From: Chrysochromulina tobinii
Lineage: Eukaryota > Haptophyta > Prymnesiales > Chrysochromulinaceae
Reading direction: 5' to 3'
NCBI GenBank assembly: GCA_001275005.1
Contig: JWZX01002866.1
Span: 1 to 19,776 of the forward strand
Length of the DNA stretch: 19,776 bases
The notes under the pieces were generated by a model. The model ran no database searches. It worked only from the letters and a program-made list of their open reading frames with translations, and was not told the origin of the DNA. This document shows, in pieces, positions 1-7,316 of the stretch (positions within the stretch are counted from its first letter, which is position 1; each line of letters begins with the position of its first letter). Made by a program: the position numbers and the translations under genes.

Positions 1-382
1 CTAAAGTGACTAAAGTAAGAGAACCTCACCACCGAAACGAGAAACGACAAACGGGGGTGGGGAAGCCGGCGGTAGCACTCTAAACATATTCTACATCCCA
101 TGTGGAAACACGCGAAATTGAGAATCGTCGCGCACCCAACCTTCCAAAGTTGGTTTCAAGTTCCAACACTCTACCGGTACCGGTAAACTCTCTATACTTT
201 TCGACGCTTCACATCGATCATCGTCGGAACGTCGCGCCTCTCAGAGACGTGCCGCGACTCGCACGAGGTTGCCACTCTGTCTCATTGATTGGAGAGGACG
301 CAGAACTCACGCTTGTTTGGCCGAGCGTGAGTAGGGGCTGCTAACAAGAGAGTGCGTTGAACAGCTGTTCTATCTCTCTATC
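1..382. other. 5' flank without a supportable gene
   Basis: No convincing coding frame lies here. The only ATG-started frame of note begins at 100 and stops after 28 codons, and an 80-residue open frame at 102-344 starts at GTG and resembles nothing I know. Base composition is less GC-rich than in the genes to the right. A perfect 14-bp palindrome (TACCGGTACCGGTA) sits at 172-185. The stretch could be the 3' flank of a gene outside the window or the promoter side of the uncertain ORF at 383. Confidence 0.5.
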
Positions 383-1120
383 ATGGTTCTCATCCACCTT
401 GACAAACTTGGTCTGGAACACAACAACATTGCTTGCGCCGCATCAGCTCTGAGGAGCAGCTCAGCTTCCTGTCGAGCTGCTGAGTCAGCACTACTGAGTT
501 CCAGCGCAGCTTCCTTCCGAGCAGCCTCCCGTCTCCCCGCTCGGCAGTCCGTGGCCGTAGTACCATGGATGCCTCAATCCCAGTCTTTCTCTGCAATATG
601 CACGTACGAGAAAGCCGTCGAGAACGATATCCGAATGGTGATGCGGGACCTCGCCACTTCCCCCAAAGAGCTGCCGCGCGTCGGAAGACTTGCTCCAAAG
701 AAGAAACGCCCGCCATCATCGACAATCCTGACCCCCCGCATTCTTGGGATTATCAGCAACGGAGTTGCAAGTGGGCGACCCGGCACCCGTAGCCGCCGCA
801 CGGTGCTGGACCAGCTTTTCCGATCGTCACCCTCCATCCCCGAGGCATACGAGATGGCGACCCAAGTTGCCACGTCGCGCCCACCCAGCCCCGGCGAGCG
901 ATACCTCCGAGAGCGGCAGCTCCGAGTCAGCTCCGCTACGCTCTCGCAGCCGTATAGCTCCTCATGCGCATCGCCCTCGTTCCTCTCATCGCCCTCATCG
1001 CCTGCATTGACCTTGTCACCAGCGCTGTCAAGCGCATCGACGACCGCCGGCGCTGGTGCTAGCTCATCATCCTGCCTAAACCCCATGGTACAGATGCACC
1101 ATGTACTTCCAGAGGTATAG
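383..1120 (+). CDS. uncertain hypothetical protein, 245 aa
   Basis: I do not recognise this product. The frame starts with ATG at 383, ends with TAG at 1118-1120 and would give 245 residues. The first 55 residues are Ala/Ser-rich low complexity. Residues of about 75-180 are more complex and basic, with a short Lys/Arg cluster (APKKKRPP), and the tail is again Ser-rich. Third codon positions between about 600 and 900 lean to G/C, as in the surer genes, which favours this strand. Against it, two minus-strand frames overlap (574-1086 and 390-725), and the minus strand near 450-535 reads as an Ala/Glu/Leu-rich helix, so a spliced minus-strand gene cannot be excluded. No signal peptide or known domain is visible. 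Confidence 0.3.
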   Translation: MVLIHLDKLGLEHNNIACAASALRSSSASCRAAESALLSSSAASFRAASRLPARQSVAVVPWMPQSQSFSAICTYEKAVENDIRMVMRDLATSPKELPRVGRLAPKKKRPPSSTILTPRILGIISNGVASGRPGTRSRRTVLDQLFRSSPSIPEAYEMATQVATSRPPSPGERYLRERQLRVSSATLSQPYSSSCASPSFLSSPSSPALTLSPALSSASTTAGAGASSSSCLNPMVQMHHVLPEV

Positions 1121-1283
1121 CGTATGCGCGACCGCGACGGCCGACGCGCGTCCTAGACTCCTAGCTCCGTGGGTCTTTGAAAGACACCGTACACACTGTC
1201 AGTAGTCTTGTCTCGACTAATATTTATGCGAGAAGAAAAGTTTGCCGAAGTCCGCAAAAAGTGCACGCAAAAAGCACCCTCAC
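1121..1283 (+). promoter_or_regulatory. putative promoter/5' leader of the secreted ankyrin gene
   Basis: This 163-bp gap precedes the ATG at 1284. An AT-rich element TAATATTTAT at about 1218-1227 stands out from the GC-rich surroundings, about 57 bp before the start codon, and could be a TATA-like box. If it is, transcription would begin near 1250 with a leader of about 30 nt. An ATG inside this element (1226) opens a 48-codon frame that overlaps the main start in another frame. It matters only if transcription starts upstream of it. Confidence 0.35.
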
Positions 1284-3938
1284 ATGCGTTCGATGTTGAA
1301 ATTCCTCTTCGCGCTGCTGCTCACCCTGCTACAAGCGCCGTCAATAGAAGCCAAGAAGAAAAGGAAACGTAGCCGGCATTCCAAAACCGCTAGTGGCAGT
1401 TCCAGCTCGCTCTCCACGTACACGCCGGTGGCACTGGGGATTGGCGTGGGGAGTGAAGGCCGAGAGGCCACACTTGAGGTGCGTCTGCCACCTGCGACGA
1501 AGCGAATCTCCATAGAATCGCCCGTGCAGCTTATGAAACACGTGGGCCACGCGTGGGACACAGTCGTCGCACCACACCAGGCTGGTCTGTCCGATCCGCG
1601 TGCCGGCCCCGTGAGCGCCGAGCTCTCAGCGGACGAGGCGTGGCATCACTACCAGGCCGCCAAGCAGGGTGTCATCGACTCGGCGCGCTTCCTGGTGGCC
1701 TTTAGCGTGGTGCCTTCGCTCCAGCAGGGTGGCGGCGGTAGGCTGCACGCGGCCGCGGCGCGCGGGCTTCTCGACGAGGTTCGGGCACTCCTCGACGCCG
1801 ATGAGCAGGCAGTCGACGCCAGGGCGGAGGACGGCATGACACCGCTGCACGCGGCAGCTTCCACCGGGCACGCTGCGATCGTCCGCATGCTTCTCAACGC
1901 GGGTGCTGATCCGCAGACCACGAGCCGATCTGGCGCCACCGCCCTACACGTGGCAAGCGCGATGGGTCACCTCGAGGCGACGCAAGAGCTGCTGGCGAGT
2001 GCTGCGACTCTCGTGGATGCGACGCACAAGTTTGCACAGTGCACTGCGCTTCATTTTGCGGCCGAGATGGGGCATGTCGGCGTGATACAAGCGCTGTGCA
2101 CTGCCGGCGCCGACTCCAATGCGCGCAAGTCGACGGGCGGTACTCCGCTGCACACGGCTGCCGACTGCGACCAGCCACGTGCGGTACTCGCTCTCCTCTC
2201 GCCGCCGTGCAGAGCGAACCATTCAAAGCTGCTCAATGGCGATACGGCACCGCTGTACCTGGCGGCGCAGCGTGGCTTCACGCGCGCCGCGGCCGCGCTG
2301 CTCGATGCGGGAGCCGACGTGAACTTTGAGATGCCACGTGGCGGCTTCTCAACGGCCGTCTCGGTGCCTGGTGCAGCCGAGCCACTGCACGCTGGCGGCT
2401 TGTACTCAGCAAAGAACACGGAGCGAGCCAACGGCGCGACGGCGCTGCACGCGGCCGTCGAGAACGGGCACAGGGCGACCGTTGCGCTGCTGCTCGAGCG
2501 CGGAGCGAGGCAGCTCGCTTCCATGGAAGGCGTCACGCCGCTCGTGCTCGCTCTGCAGTATCGGCATCCAGACATTGCCCTCACGCTCGCGCGGGCGTCG
2601 CCGGCTCCCGATCTGAACGTGCGCACGCCGCAGGATGGCAGCACAGCTCTCTTTGTGGCCGCCGGTGCAGGGTACACGACCATCGTGCGCACACTACTCG
2701 CGCTCGGCGCGATCGTCGACCTGGCCAACAAGCACGGAGCGACGCCTCTCTCCCATGCTGCGTTGCGCGGCCAGCGAGGTGTGATCTCGCTGCTGCTCGA
2801 GGCGGGGGCTTCACCTCGGCTCGGGCCGCCGGAGGACGGGGGGGCGCTGCACGCGGCATTGCGGGGCGGCGTGCTGCGTGGGCGTGCGCTCGCTGCGGTG
2901 GTCGACGCTTTGTTGGCGCATGGGGCGGAGGCGCGTGCGAAGGATTCGCAAGGGAATGAGGCGCTGCTTGTCGCAGCGAGTTCAGGGGAGCTGGCCACTT
3001 GTGCGACCATACTCCACGCGGGCGCGAACGCCTCCGTCTCGTCCCCGGCACCTTGGGCCGTCACCGCTCTCATGCGCGCCGCCGCCAACGGCCACGTGAG
3101 CGTCGTCGAGCTGCTGCTCGCTTCCGGAGCGGAGGCCAACACACGAGCGGGCCCGAGGATGCACGGCGCCACCGCTCTCTACCTTGCAGCGCAGGGGACG
3201 CACTCCGCGGCGGTGGAGGCGCTGTTGCGGTCAGGGGCCGCGGTGGACGCCCCTGTCGACGAGGTACACACCACACCCCTCTTCGCCGCTGCGGAGCGCG
3301 GCAGTGCGCTGACCGTTCGGGTCCTGCTGCGCCACGGCGCAGACATGCGGCGGGCCAACTGGAATGGGCTGAATGCGGCGCACATGGCTGCCGTCCGAGG
3401 GCACGTGGAGGTTCTTGACGTGCTGGCACAGTATGAGTCGCACGGGGAGGAGTGCGCCGAGACAGCGTCGCCCTCAATAGAAGCTTCGCTGTCGGGGTGC
3501 CGCACGCCGCCGTGGGAGATGCGAACGCACGACGGCAGCACAGCACTCATTTTAGTTGCAGCAGGCGACGAAGGGCTTGGCGAGAATCCCTCGCGCCAGC
3601 TTGGAGCGCTTCGATGGCTGCTGGGCCGAGGAGTGGACGTGGAGGCTCGCCGCTCTGACGGCGCCACGGCGCTCGTGGTGGCCACGAAGGCCGGGCACGC
3701 AAGCGCTGTGCGCCTTTTGCTACGCGAGGCGGGTGCTGCCCACAGCGCAGTTGCCAACGACGCGCGCTCGCCGCTCCTCATTGCCACCGAGAGGGGTGAC
3801 GCAGCTGTCATCCGCGAGCTGCTCGAGGTCGGAGCAGCACGTGACGCGAAGGCGCTCGACGCTGCTGTGGCGCGACGCGAGCCCGAGCTCCTCGCATTGC
3901 TCTCTGCGGCGGCTTATGGTGCGCACGAGCGCACCTGA
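1284..3938 (+). CDS. secretory-pathway protein with about 19 ankyrin repeats
   Basis: The product is 884 residues. I start it at ATG 1284 because the longer open frame begins with TTG at 1242, and because the first 23 residues from 1284 form a good signal peptide: short basic start, hydrophobic core FLFALLLTLL, then a cleavage-like IEA. A basic cluster (KKKRKRSRHSK) follows at once. Residues of about 35-150 are unassigned; part (AWHHYQAAKQG) faintly resembles a Sel1-like repeat. From about residue 152 to the end there are about 19 ankyrin repeats, shown by recurring G-x-T-A/P-L-H-x-A-A-x-x-G-H and L-L-x-x-G-A. Two loop insertions interrupt the array, one near residues 360-395 and one near 720-760. 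Ankyrin arrays bind proteins and are usually cytosolic, so a signal peptide is unusual. Partner and enzymatic activity are unknown. The gene is intronless as read and converges on its right neighbour. Confidence 0.9.
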   Translation: MRSMLKFLFALLLTLLQAPSIEAKKKRKRSRHSKTASGSSSSLSTYTPVALGIGVGSEGREATLEVRLPPATKRISIESPVQLMKHVGHAWDTVVAPHQAGLSDPRAGPVSAELSADEAWHHYQAAKQGVIDSARFLVAFSVVPSLQQGGGGRLHAAAARGLLDEVRALLDADEQAVDARAEDGMTPLHAAASTGHAAIVRMLLNAGADPQTTSRSGATALHVASAMGHLEATQELLASAATLVDATHKFAQCTALHFAAEMGHVGVIQALCTAGADSNARKSTGGTPLHTAADCDQPRAVLALLSPPCRANHSKLLNGDTAPLYLAAQRGFTRAAAALLDAGADVNFEMPRGGFSTAVSVPGAAEPLHAGGLYSAKNTERANGATALHAAVENGHRATVALLLERGARQLASMEGVTPLVLALQYRHPDIALTLARASPAPDLNVRTPQDGSTALFVAAGAGYTTIVRTLLALGAIVDLANKHGATPLSHAALRGQRGVISLLLEAGASPRLGPPEDGGALHAALRGGVLRGRALAAVVDALLAHGAEARAKDSQGNEALLVAASSGELATCATILHAGANASVSSPAPWAVTALMRAAANGHVSVVELLLASGAEANTRAGPRMHGATALYLAAQGTHSAAVEALLRSGAAVDAPVDEVHTTPLFAAAERGSALTVRVLLRHGADMRRANWNGLNAAHMAAVRGHVEVLDVLAQYESHGEECAETASPSIEASLSGCRTPPWEMRTHDGSTALILVAAGDEGLGENPSRQLGALRWLLGRGVDVEARRSDGATALVVATKAGHASAVRLLLREAGAAHSAVANDARSPLLIATERGDAAVIRELLEVGAARDAKALDAAVARREPELLALLSAAAYGAHERT
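1737..3926 (+). repeat. ankyrin repeat array (coding)
   Basis: About nineteen units of about 33 residues are packed end to end and account for roughly 80% of the secreted ankyrin protein. Clear units include those beginning GMTPLHAAASTGHAAIV, GATALHVASAMGHLEA, GATALHAAVENGHRATV, GATPLSHAALRGQRGVI and AVTALMRAAANGHVSVV. Unit 5 and the final partial unit (DAAVARREPELLALL) are degenerate. The units differ at DNA level, so this is an old array rather than a recent tandem expansion. Confidence 0.85.
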
Positions 3939-4167
3939 GGGCGGCGTGTTCGTACACGTCGAACCTGAAACGCTACTCGTAGAAACCAGAATCTGTTCCC
4001 ACGTCCACACACGACACGCACACGAGATTTTAGATTCGTTTCTTATACGTCGCACTATGTACGGCCGACTTCTAACCTCTAACGCGCTCCGCCGCGGCCC
4101 GCGCGGGCAGGTGGCCGCTTTACGTTACGTGACGACCATACACCTCAAGGTATCAGACCATCATGCC
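3939..4167. other. convergent intergenic spacer (two 3' ends)
   Basis: This 229-bp gap separates the stop codons of two convergent genes and should hold both 3' UTRs and polyadenylation sites. I see no AATAAA and no ORF worth calling. Confidence 0.5.
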
Positions 4168-5520
4168 TCACGCCACGAGTTGCGGGCTCGCGAACCCGAG
4201 CATCTCCTTGCTACCTCCTCCCGCCTTGGCCTCTGTCTCAGCCTTGCTCTTGGCAGCTCTCTCCGCCTTCTTCTGTGCCAGCTTCGCCTTGAGGTCCTCC
4301 TTTCCCTCCGCCACGGACTTGGCTGACCGGCTGCTGGAGCACTCGAGAGACATCAAGATCAACTGGTCTCTCGCAGGCACCACCGCCGTCGCCTCAGCAG
4401 AAGCCTCCGCCGCCGCAGCCTCCGCCGCCTTCGCGGGCGCTGCCCGCAGCGCCTTGACGCTCTCCATCTCCTCAAAATGGTAATCGTAAGCCTCGCTCGG
4501 GATTGCAGTGCAATCGACGAGCACCAGAGGCACGAGCTTATCTCTAGCCATGGCGGCCTCGACCAGCTGCAGATCGCTCGGGCCAGGCGGCACGATGAGC
4601 TGCAGCACACAACCACCCGTCTGCAGAGCCCGGTCAAGCCCCACCTCGGCTGAGCGCCAATTGAGCAGCTTGCGCTCGAGCACCGCCTCGGGGTCGGTGA
4701 GCCCCCCCAAAAGGAAAGCATTATCCACGTTTGGGTTGAAGACGCGAACGCCCTCAACCTCCTCGAGGTAGCGCTGCAGGTTCTCGGCGGTGCGGGTCGG
4801 CTCGCAGGCCATGCGCACAAACGCCGGGTGTTTACGATCCAGCTGCGACGCGTCCTTGCGCGAGCGAGTGGATAGGACATGAACTACGGCCGCGTCCGCA
4901 AACCTGCGGTGCACCGCCTCGCTCTTGACCATCGCGCCGATCGGGTCGAGGCGTGCGTACACCATCCAGTGGCCCTTCTCGACCGCAAAATCAGCCGCGC
5001 ACTGCCCAAACTTGTTGCGCACATCCTTATCGGCTCCCTTTTCCAGCAGTAGCTCGACCACATGCCTGTGGCCGTTCCGCGCAGCCTCGATGAGTGGCGT
5101 GCGGCCGAAGCGATTCGTGGCCTCCTTGTCGGCGGGCCGCACGGCGAGTGCCGATTTGACCGCCTCGAAGTCGCCCTTCTCCGCGGCCTTCAGAATATCG
5201 ATCGCCACCCCTGCAGTGCTGCCCGCCGCCGTGGAAGCAGCACATCCTGTGCTAGCACCCTCGCCGCCCGCTTTGAGCTTCTCAATCTCTGCGGCCATTT
5301 CAGCCACCTGCGCCGTGAGTTTGGCCGCTTCCGTCATGAGAGCGACTACGTTTATCTTCTCGCCGCGCTCGCTCTGTCCAGGGAGCTCCGCCGATAGCTT
5401 CTCTCGCGCCGCCGTCGCCAACGCTGCTACCTCGCGCGCTCGTGGTGACGCCGCCGGGGCCTCCGGCTCAGGATTTGCGGCACGCACGCCCTTGGAGCGG
5501 AACGAGCGAAACGAGAGCAT
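4168..5520 (-). CDS. coiled-coil ankyrin protein with unassigned C-terminal domain
   Basis: The product is 450 residues, from ATG at 5520-5518 to TGA at 4170-4168. An Ala/Pro-rich N-terminus is followed by a short heptad-like segment at residues 57-85 (LMTEAAKLTAQVAEMAAEIE). Residues of about 105-200 hold two to three ankyrin repeats; the clearest is RTPLIEAARNGHRHVVELLL at 140-159. Residues of about 205-355 form a mixed alpha/beta region with hydrophobic strands (AAVVHVLSTRS, GGCVLQLIVPPG, KLVPLVLVDC). It looks like a globular domain but I cannot assign it to a family. The last 90 residues are Ala/Glu/Lys-rich and probably helical. There is no signal peptide or membrane segment, so a cytosolic location is likely. 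The start codon lies in a 20-bp direct repeat that also creates an upstream ATG. A TIR-like or Rossmann-like fold is possible for the C-terminal domain but unproven. Confidence 0.85.
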   Translation of the reverse strand: MLSFRSFRSKGVRAANPEPEAPAASPRAREVAALATAAREKLSAELPGQSERGEKINVVALMTEAAKLTAQVAEMAAEIEKLKAGGEGASTGCAASTAAGSTAGVAIDILKAAEKGDFEAVKSALAVRPADKEATNRFGRTPLIEAARNGHRHVVELLLEKGADKDVRNKFGQCAADFAVEKGHWMVYARLDPIGAMVKSEAVHRRFADAAVVHVLSTRSRKDASQLDRKHPAFVRMACEPTRTAENLQRYLEEVEGVRVFNPNVDNAFLLGGLTDPEAVLERKLLNWRSAEVGLDRALQTGGCVLQLIVPPGPSDLQLVEAAMARDKLVPLVLVDCTAIPSEAYDYHFEEMESVKALRAAPAKAAEAAAAEASAEATAVVPARDQLILMSLECSSSRSAKSVAEGKEDLKAKLAQKKAERAAKSKAETEAKAGGGSKEMLGFASPQLVA

Positions 5521-5549
5521 GCTCTAGGACGGACCTGTGACGAGAGCAT
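5427..5549 (-). other. upstream ORF overlapping the start of the coiled-coil ankyrin gene
   Basis: A second ATG at 5549-5547 lies in the upstream copy of the 20-bp repeat, with sequence context matching that of the main start. The copies are 29 bp apart, so this ATG is in another frame. It encodes 40 residues and stops with TAG at 5429-5427, about 90 nt inside the main coding region. If the leader begins upstream of 5549, it would be expected to lower translation of the main ORF. Nothing shows that it is translated. Confidence 0.4.
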
Positions 5550-5559
5550 GCTCTAGGAC
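5511..5559. repeat. 20-bp direct repeat (two copies) containing a 12-bp palindrome
   Basis: ACGAGAGCATGCTCTAGGAC occurs at 5511-5530 and again at 5540-5559, identical over 20 bp with a 29-bp period. Each copy contains the perfect palindrome AGAGCATGCTCT. The first copy holds the start codon of the minus-strand coiled-coil ankyrin gene and the second holds its upstream ATG. It looks like a small local duplication. Confidence 0.85.
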
Positions 5560-5777
5560 TTGAAACTTGTGACGAAACTGCTACAAGACAGATGAAATTG
5601 CTAAAAAACTGCAGAAAGTGCTACAAGTCCCTTTTTCCCCTTTTAAATTTCGGCTGTTGTGGGGGTCGACCACCAGGGGTCAAACCGCCCGCGATTGTCC
5701 ACCAGCCAGCACCTGCCGTAGCACTGACGCACCCCTTCCGTTCGAGGCCACCGCGTCACGCGCTTCTCCTCTCCCCT
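5560..5777 (-). promoter_or_regulatory. spacer: upstream region of coiled-coil ankyrin gene, 3' flank of F-box gene
   Basis: The segment near 5565-5650 is AT-richer than its surroundings and carries TGCTACAAG twice in direct orientation (5579-5587 and 5619-5627, 40 bp apart), with a looser third copy between them (TTGCTAAAA). This is the expected promoter position for the minus-strand gene starting at 5520. The right part near 5730-5777 is pyrimidine-rich and probably contains the 3' UTR of the F-box gene. Confidence 0.3.
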
Positions 5778-7316
5778 CTACTCGCCACCACTTGGCGCCG
5801 TCTGGTTGCGTAGCATGGCTTGCAGGATCGCAAGGATTTGATCAGCGCCGCCATGGGGCGCGGCCGAGCGGGTTGCCGGGTAGGGCCGCGCCGTCGCGGG
5901 CGACTCCCGCTCCGTGAGCAGCAGCTGCTCGGCCCGTCGCAAGAGCTCGAGGTCGCCCGCCTGCGTGTGGCAGTTGAGCAGGTTGCGAAGCTGGCGAGTC
6001 CACAACTCAGCGAGAGGGACAGGCTGCGCGTGGTCGTTGGTCCAGGGCACGTTGTACGAGCGGACTATGAGCTTGCAGTGCTCGAGAGTGAGCAGCCGGC
6101 CACCGTGGAAGACGTCCACGAAGACGCGCTCCTCTCCCACCGCCTGTGGTCGAGTGGCCACGAGGAAGTGACCGGGTAATCCTATCATGTCGAGCTCAAC
6201 CCCGACACGTGAACACACTGCCGCGAACAGGACCGAAAGGGAGATTGGGATGCCCATCCGAGTAGCGAGCACACGGTCGAGCAGCGAGTTGCCCACCGAG
6301 TAGTAGTCCTCCGTGTTGCCCCGGAAGCCATCCTCCTCGAAGAGCATCCGACTCAGTTCGGTGACCGCTGAGAGAGCCGTTACAGGTAGTGCAAGGCGAG
6401 CCCGGAGGCGCTGCGCGAGCGCTTCAAGCTCGGCGGTCACCTGCGCCGGGTGCGCGGGCACGGGCCGGAGGCATGGGGCGTGGGGTGGGGATCGGGAGGA
6501 GTCTGGGTGGAGTGGGTGGCACCGAGGGTATAAGCGGCGGAGCGAGAGCGAGCGCGCATGGCCAAGGCCTCGGGAGGAGGGAGCAAGGGCACAGCGACAC
6601 GCAGCGCAGAGAGCTGGGGAAAGGGCGTGCGCGCGCCCACGCACATCGATGATTGTCTCCGGATGCAACAGCTGCTCACACGTGCGGTATAACTCGACCA
6701 GCAACATCGCACCCACCTCGACAGCCGGAGGCGAGGCCGCCGAACTGCCCGAGCGCGAGCTGGAGGCCTGCGCACTCGCCATGGCACGGCGCCACTTGCC
6801 GAGCACCACCGACTCATTGAGCGCCACCACGGCCTTTTTGGCCTCCTCGCGCACCGCCTGCTCGAGTCCTTCGGCCGGAGCTGCGCAGGTCAAGAGCCTT
6901 CCAGTAGCGATCGCCGCCACCCTGTCCTGCACCTCCTCGCCAAGGCACAGCAGCTCTTGCCACGCGGAGAATCGTGAGCGCTCATTGCACAGGGCGACGA
7001 TGCAACGCTCCGCTTGCCGATCTTTGGCGTGACGACGTCCAAACTCACGACGCCAGCTGCTGGGCTCCACTGCAGGATGCTTCCAACGATCGCGGTACCG
7101 CCTCTCCCATTCGGCCTCGTCGGCGGCGACCGCATTCAGGCGACGACAAGTAGAGGACAGATTGACTACGTCGACGACGGATGCGAGCGTGAGCGTCGTG
7201 ACTTGCGGCAGCAGGTCATCTGGCAACGACAGGAGCTCCATGTAGACTTCGTCCGCCATACTCTCAGCAGCGTCGTCCGGGTAGGCTTGACGACGCAGGT
7301 CTTGGAAAGATACCAT
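5778..7316 (-). CDS. F-box plus SirB1/transglutaminase-like protein (FBXO21-like), one intron
   Basis: Read as join of 7316..6645 and 6440..5778, this gives 444 residues from ATG at 7316-7314 to TAG at 5780-5778. Residues of about 28-78 are an F-box (LLSLPDDLLPQV, then VVNLSSTCRRLNAVAAD and a Trp-containing end). F-boxes dock on Skp1 in SCF ubiquitin ligases. Residues of about 240-350 match the SirB1 family: NSLLDRVLATRMGIPISLSV, a Cys/Arg-Val-Gly segment, GLPGHFLVA and DVFHGG. A helical, TPR-like tail follows. F-box plus SirB1 is the FBXO21 arrangement, but the YccV/hemimethylated-DNA-binding domain usual at the C-terminus of that family is not visible here. The likely role is a substrate receptor for ubiquitination; the substrate is unknown. 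Splicing rests on consensus sites and domain continuity. Confidence 0.85.
   Translation of the reverse strand: MVSFQDLRRQAYPDDAAESMADEVYMELLSLPDDLLPQVTTLTLASVVDVVNLSSTCRRLNAVAADEAEWERRYRDRWKHPAVEPSSWRREFGRRHAKDRQAERCIVALCNERSRFSAWQELLCLGEEVQDRVAAIATGRLLTCAAPAEGLEQAVREEAKKAVVALNESVVLGKWRRAMASAQASSSRSGSSAASPPAVEVGAMLLVELYRTCEQLLHPETIIDVRGRAHALSPALCAACRCALAPSSRGLGHARSLSLRRLYPRCHPLHPDSSRSPPHAPCLRPVPAHPAQVTAELEALAQRLRARLALPVTALSAVTELSRMLFEEDGFRGNTEDYYSVGNSLLDRVLATRMGIPISLSVLFAAVCSRVGVELDMIGLPGHFLVATRPQAVGEERVFVDVFHGGRLLTLEHCKLIVRSYNVPWTNDHAQPVPLAELWTRQLRNLLNCHTQAGDLELLRRAEQLLLTERESPATARPYPATRSAAPHGGADQILAILQAMLRNQTAPSGGE
6441..6644 (-). other. GT-AG intron of the F-box/SirB1 gene (204 nt, frame-preserving)
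   Basis: On the minus strand the exon ends ATCGAT and is followed by the donor GTGCGTGG; the acceptor is CCGGCGCAG followed by GTGACC. The intron is pyrimidine-rich. It has no in-frame stop and its length is 68 codons, so an intron-blind translation reads through and inserts a low-complexity Arg/Ala/Pro/His/Ser segment between residues 224 and 225. Removing it joins ETIID to VTAELEALAQRL, a natural helical run into the SirB1 domain. Confidence 0.85.

Noticed and set aside
2318-2434. Possible short intron in the loop insertion between ankyrin repeats 6 and 7
   Set aside because: The insert is in frame and no donor/acceptor pair is clearly better than chance, so I left it as coding; transcript reads would decide.
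2051-3172. 373-residue minus-strand open frame inside the ankyrin gene
   Set aside because: Ala/Ser-rich antisense shadow of the ankyrin array, with no domain of its own.
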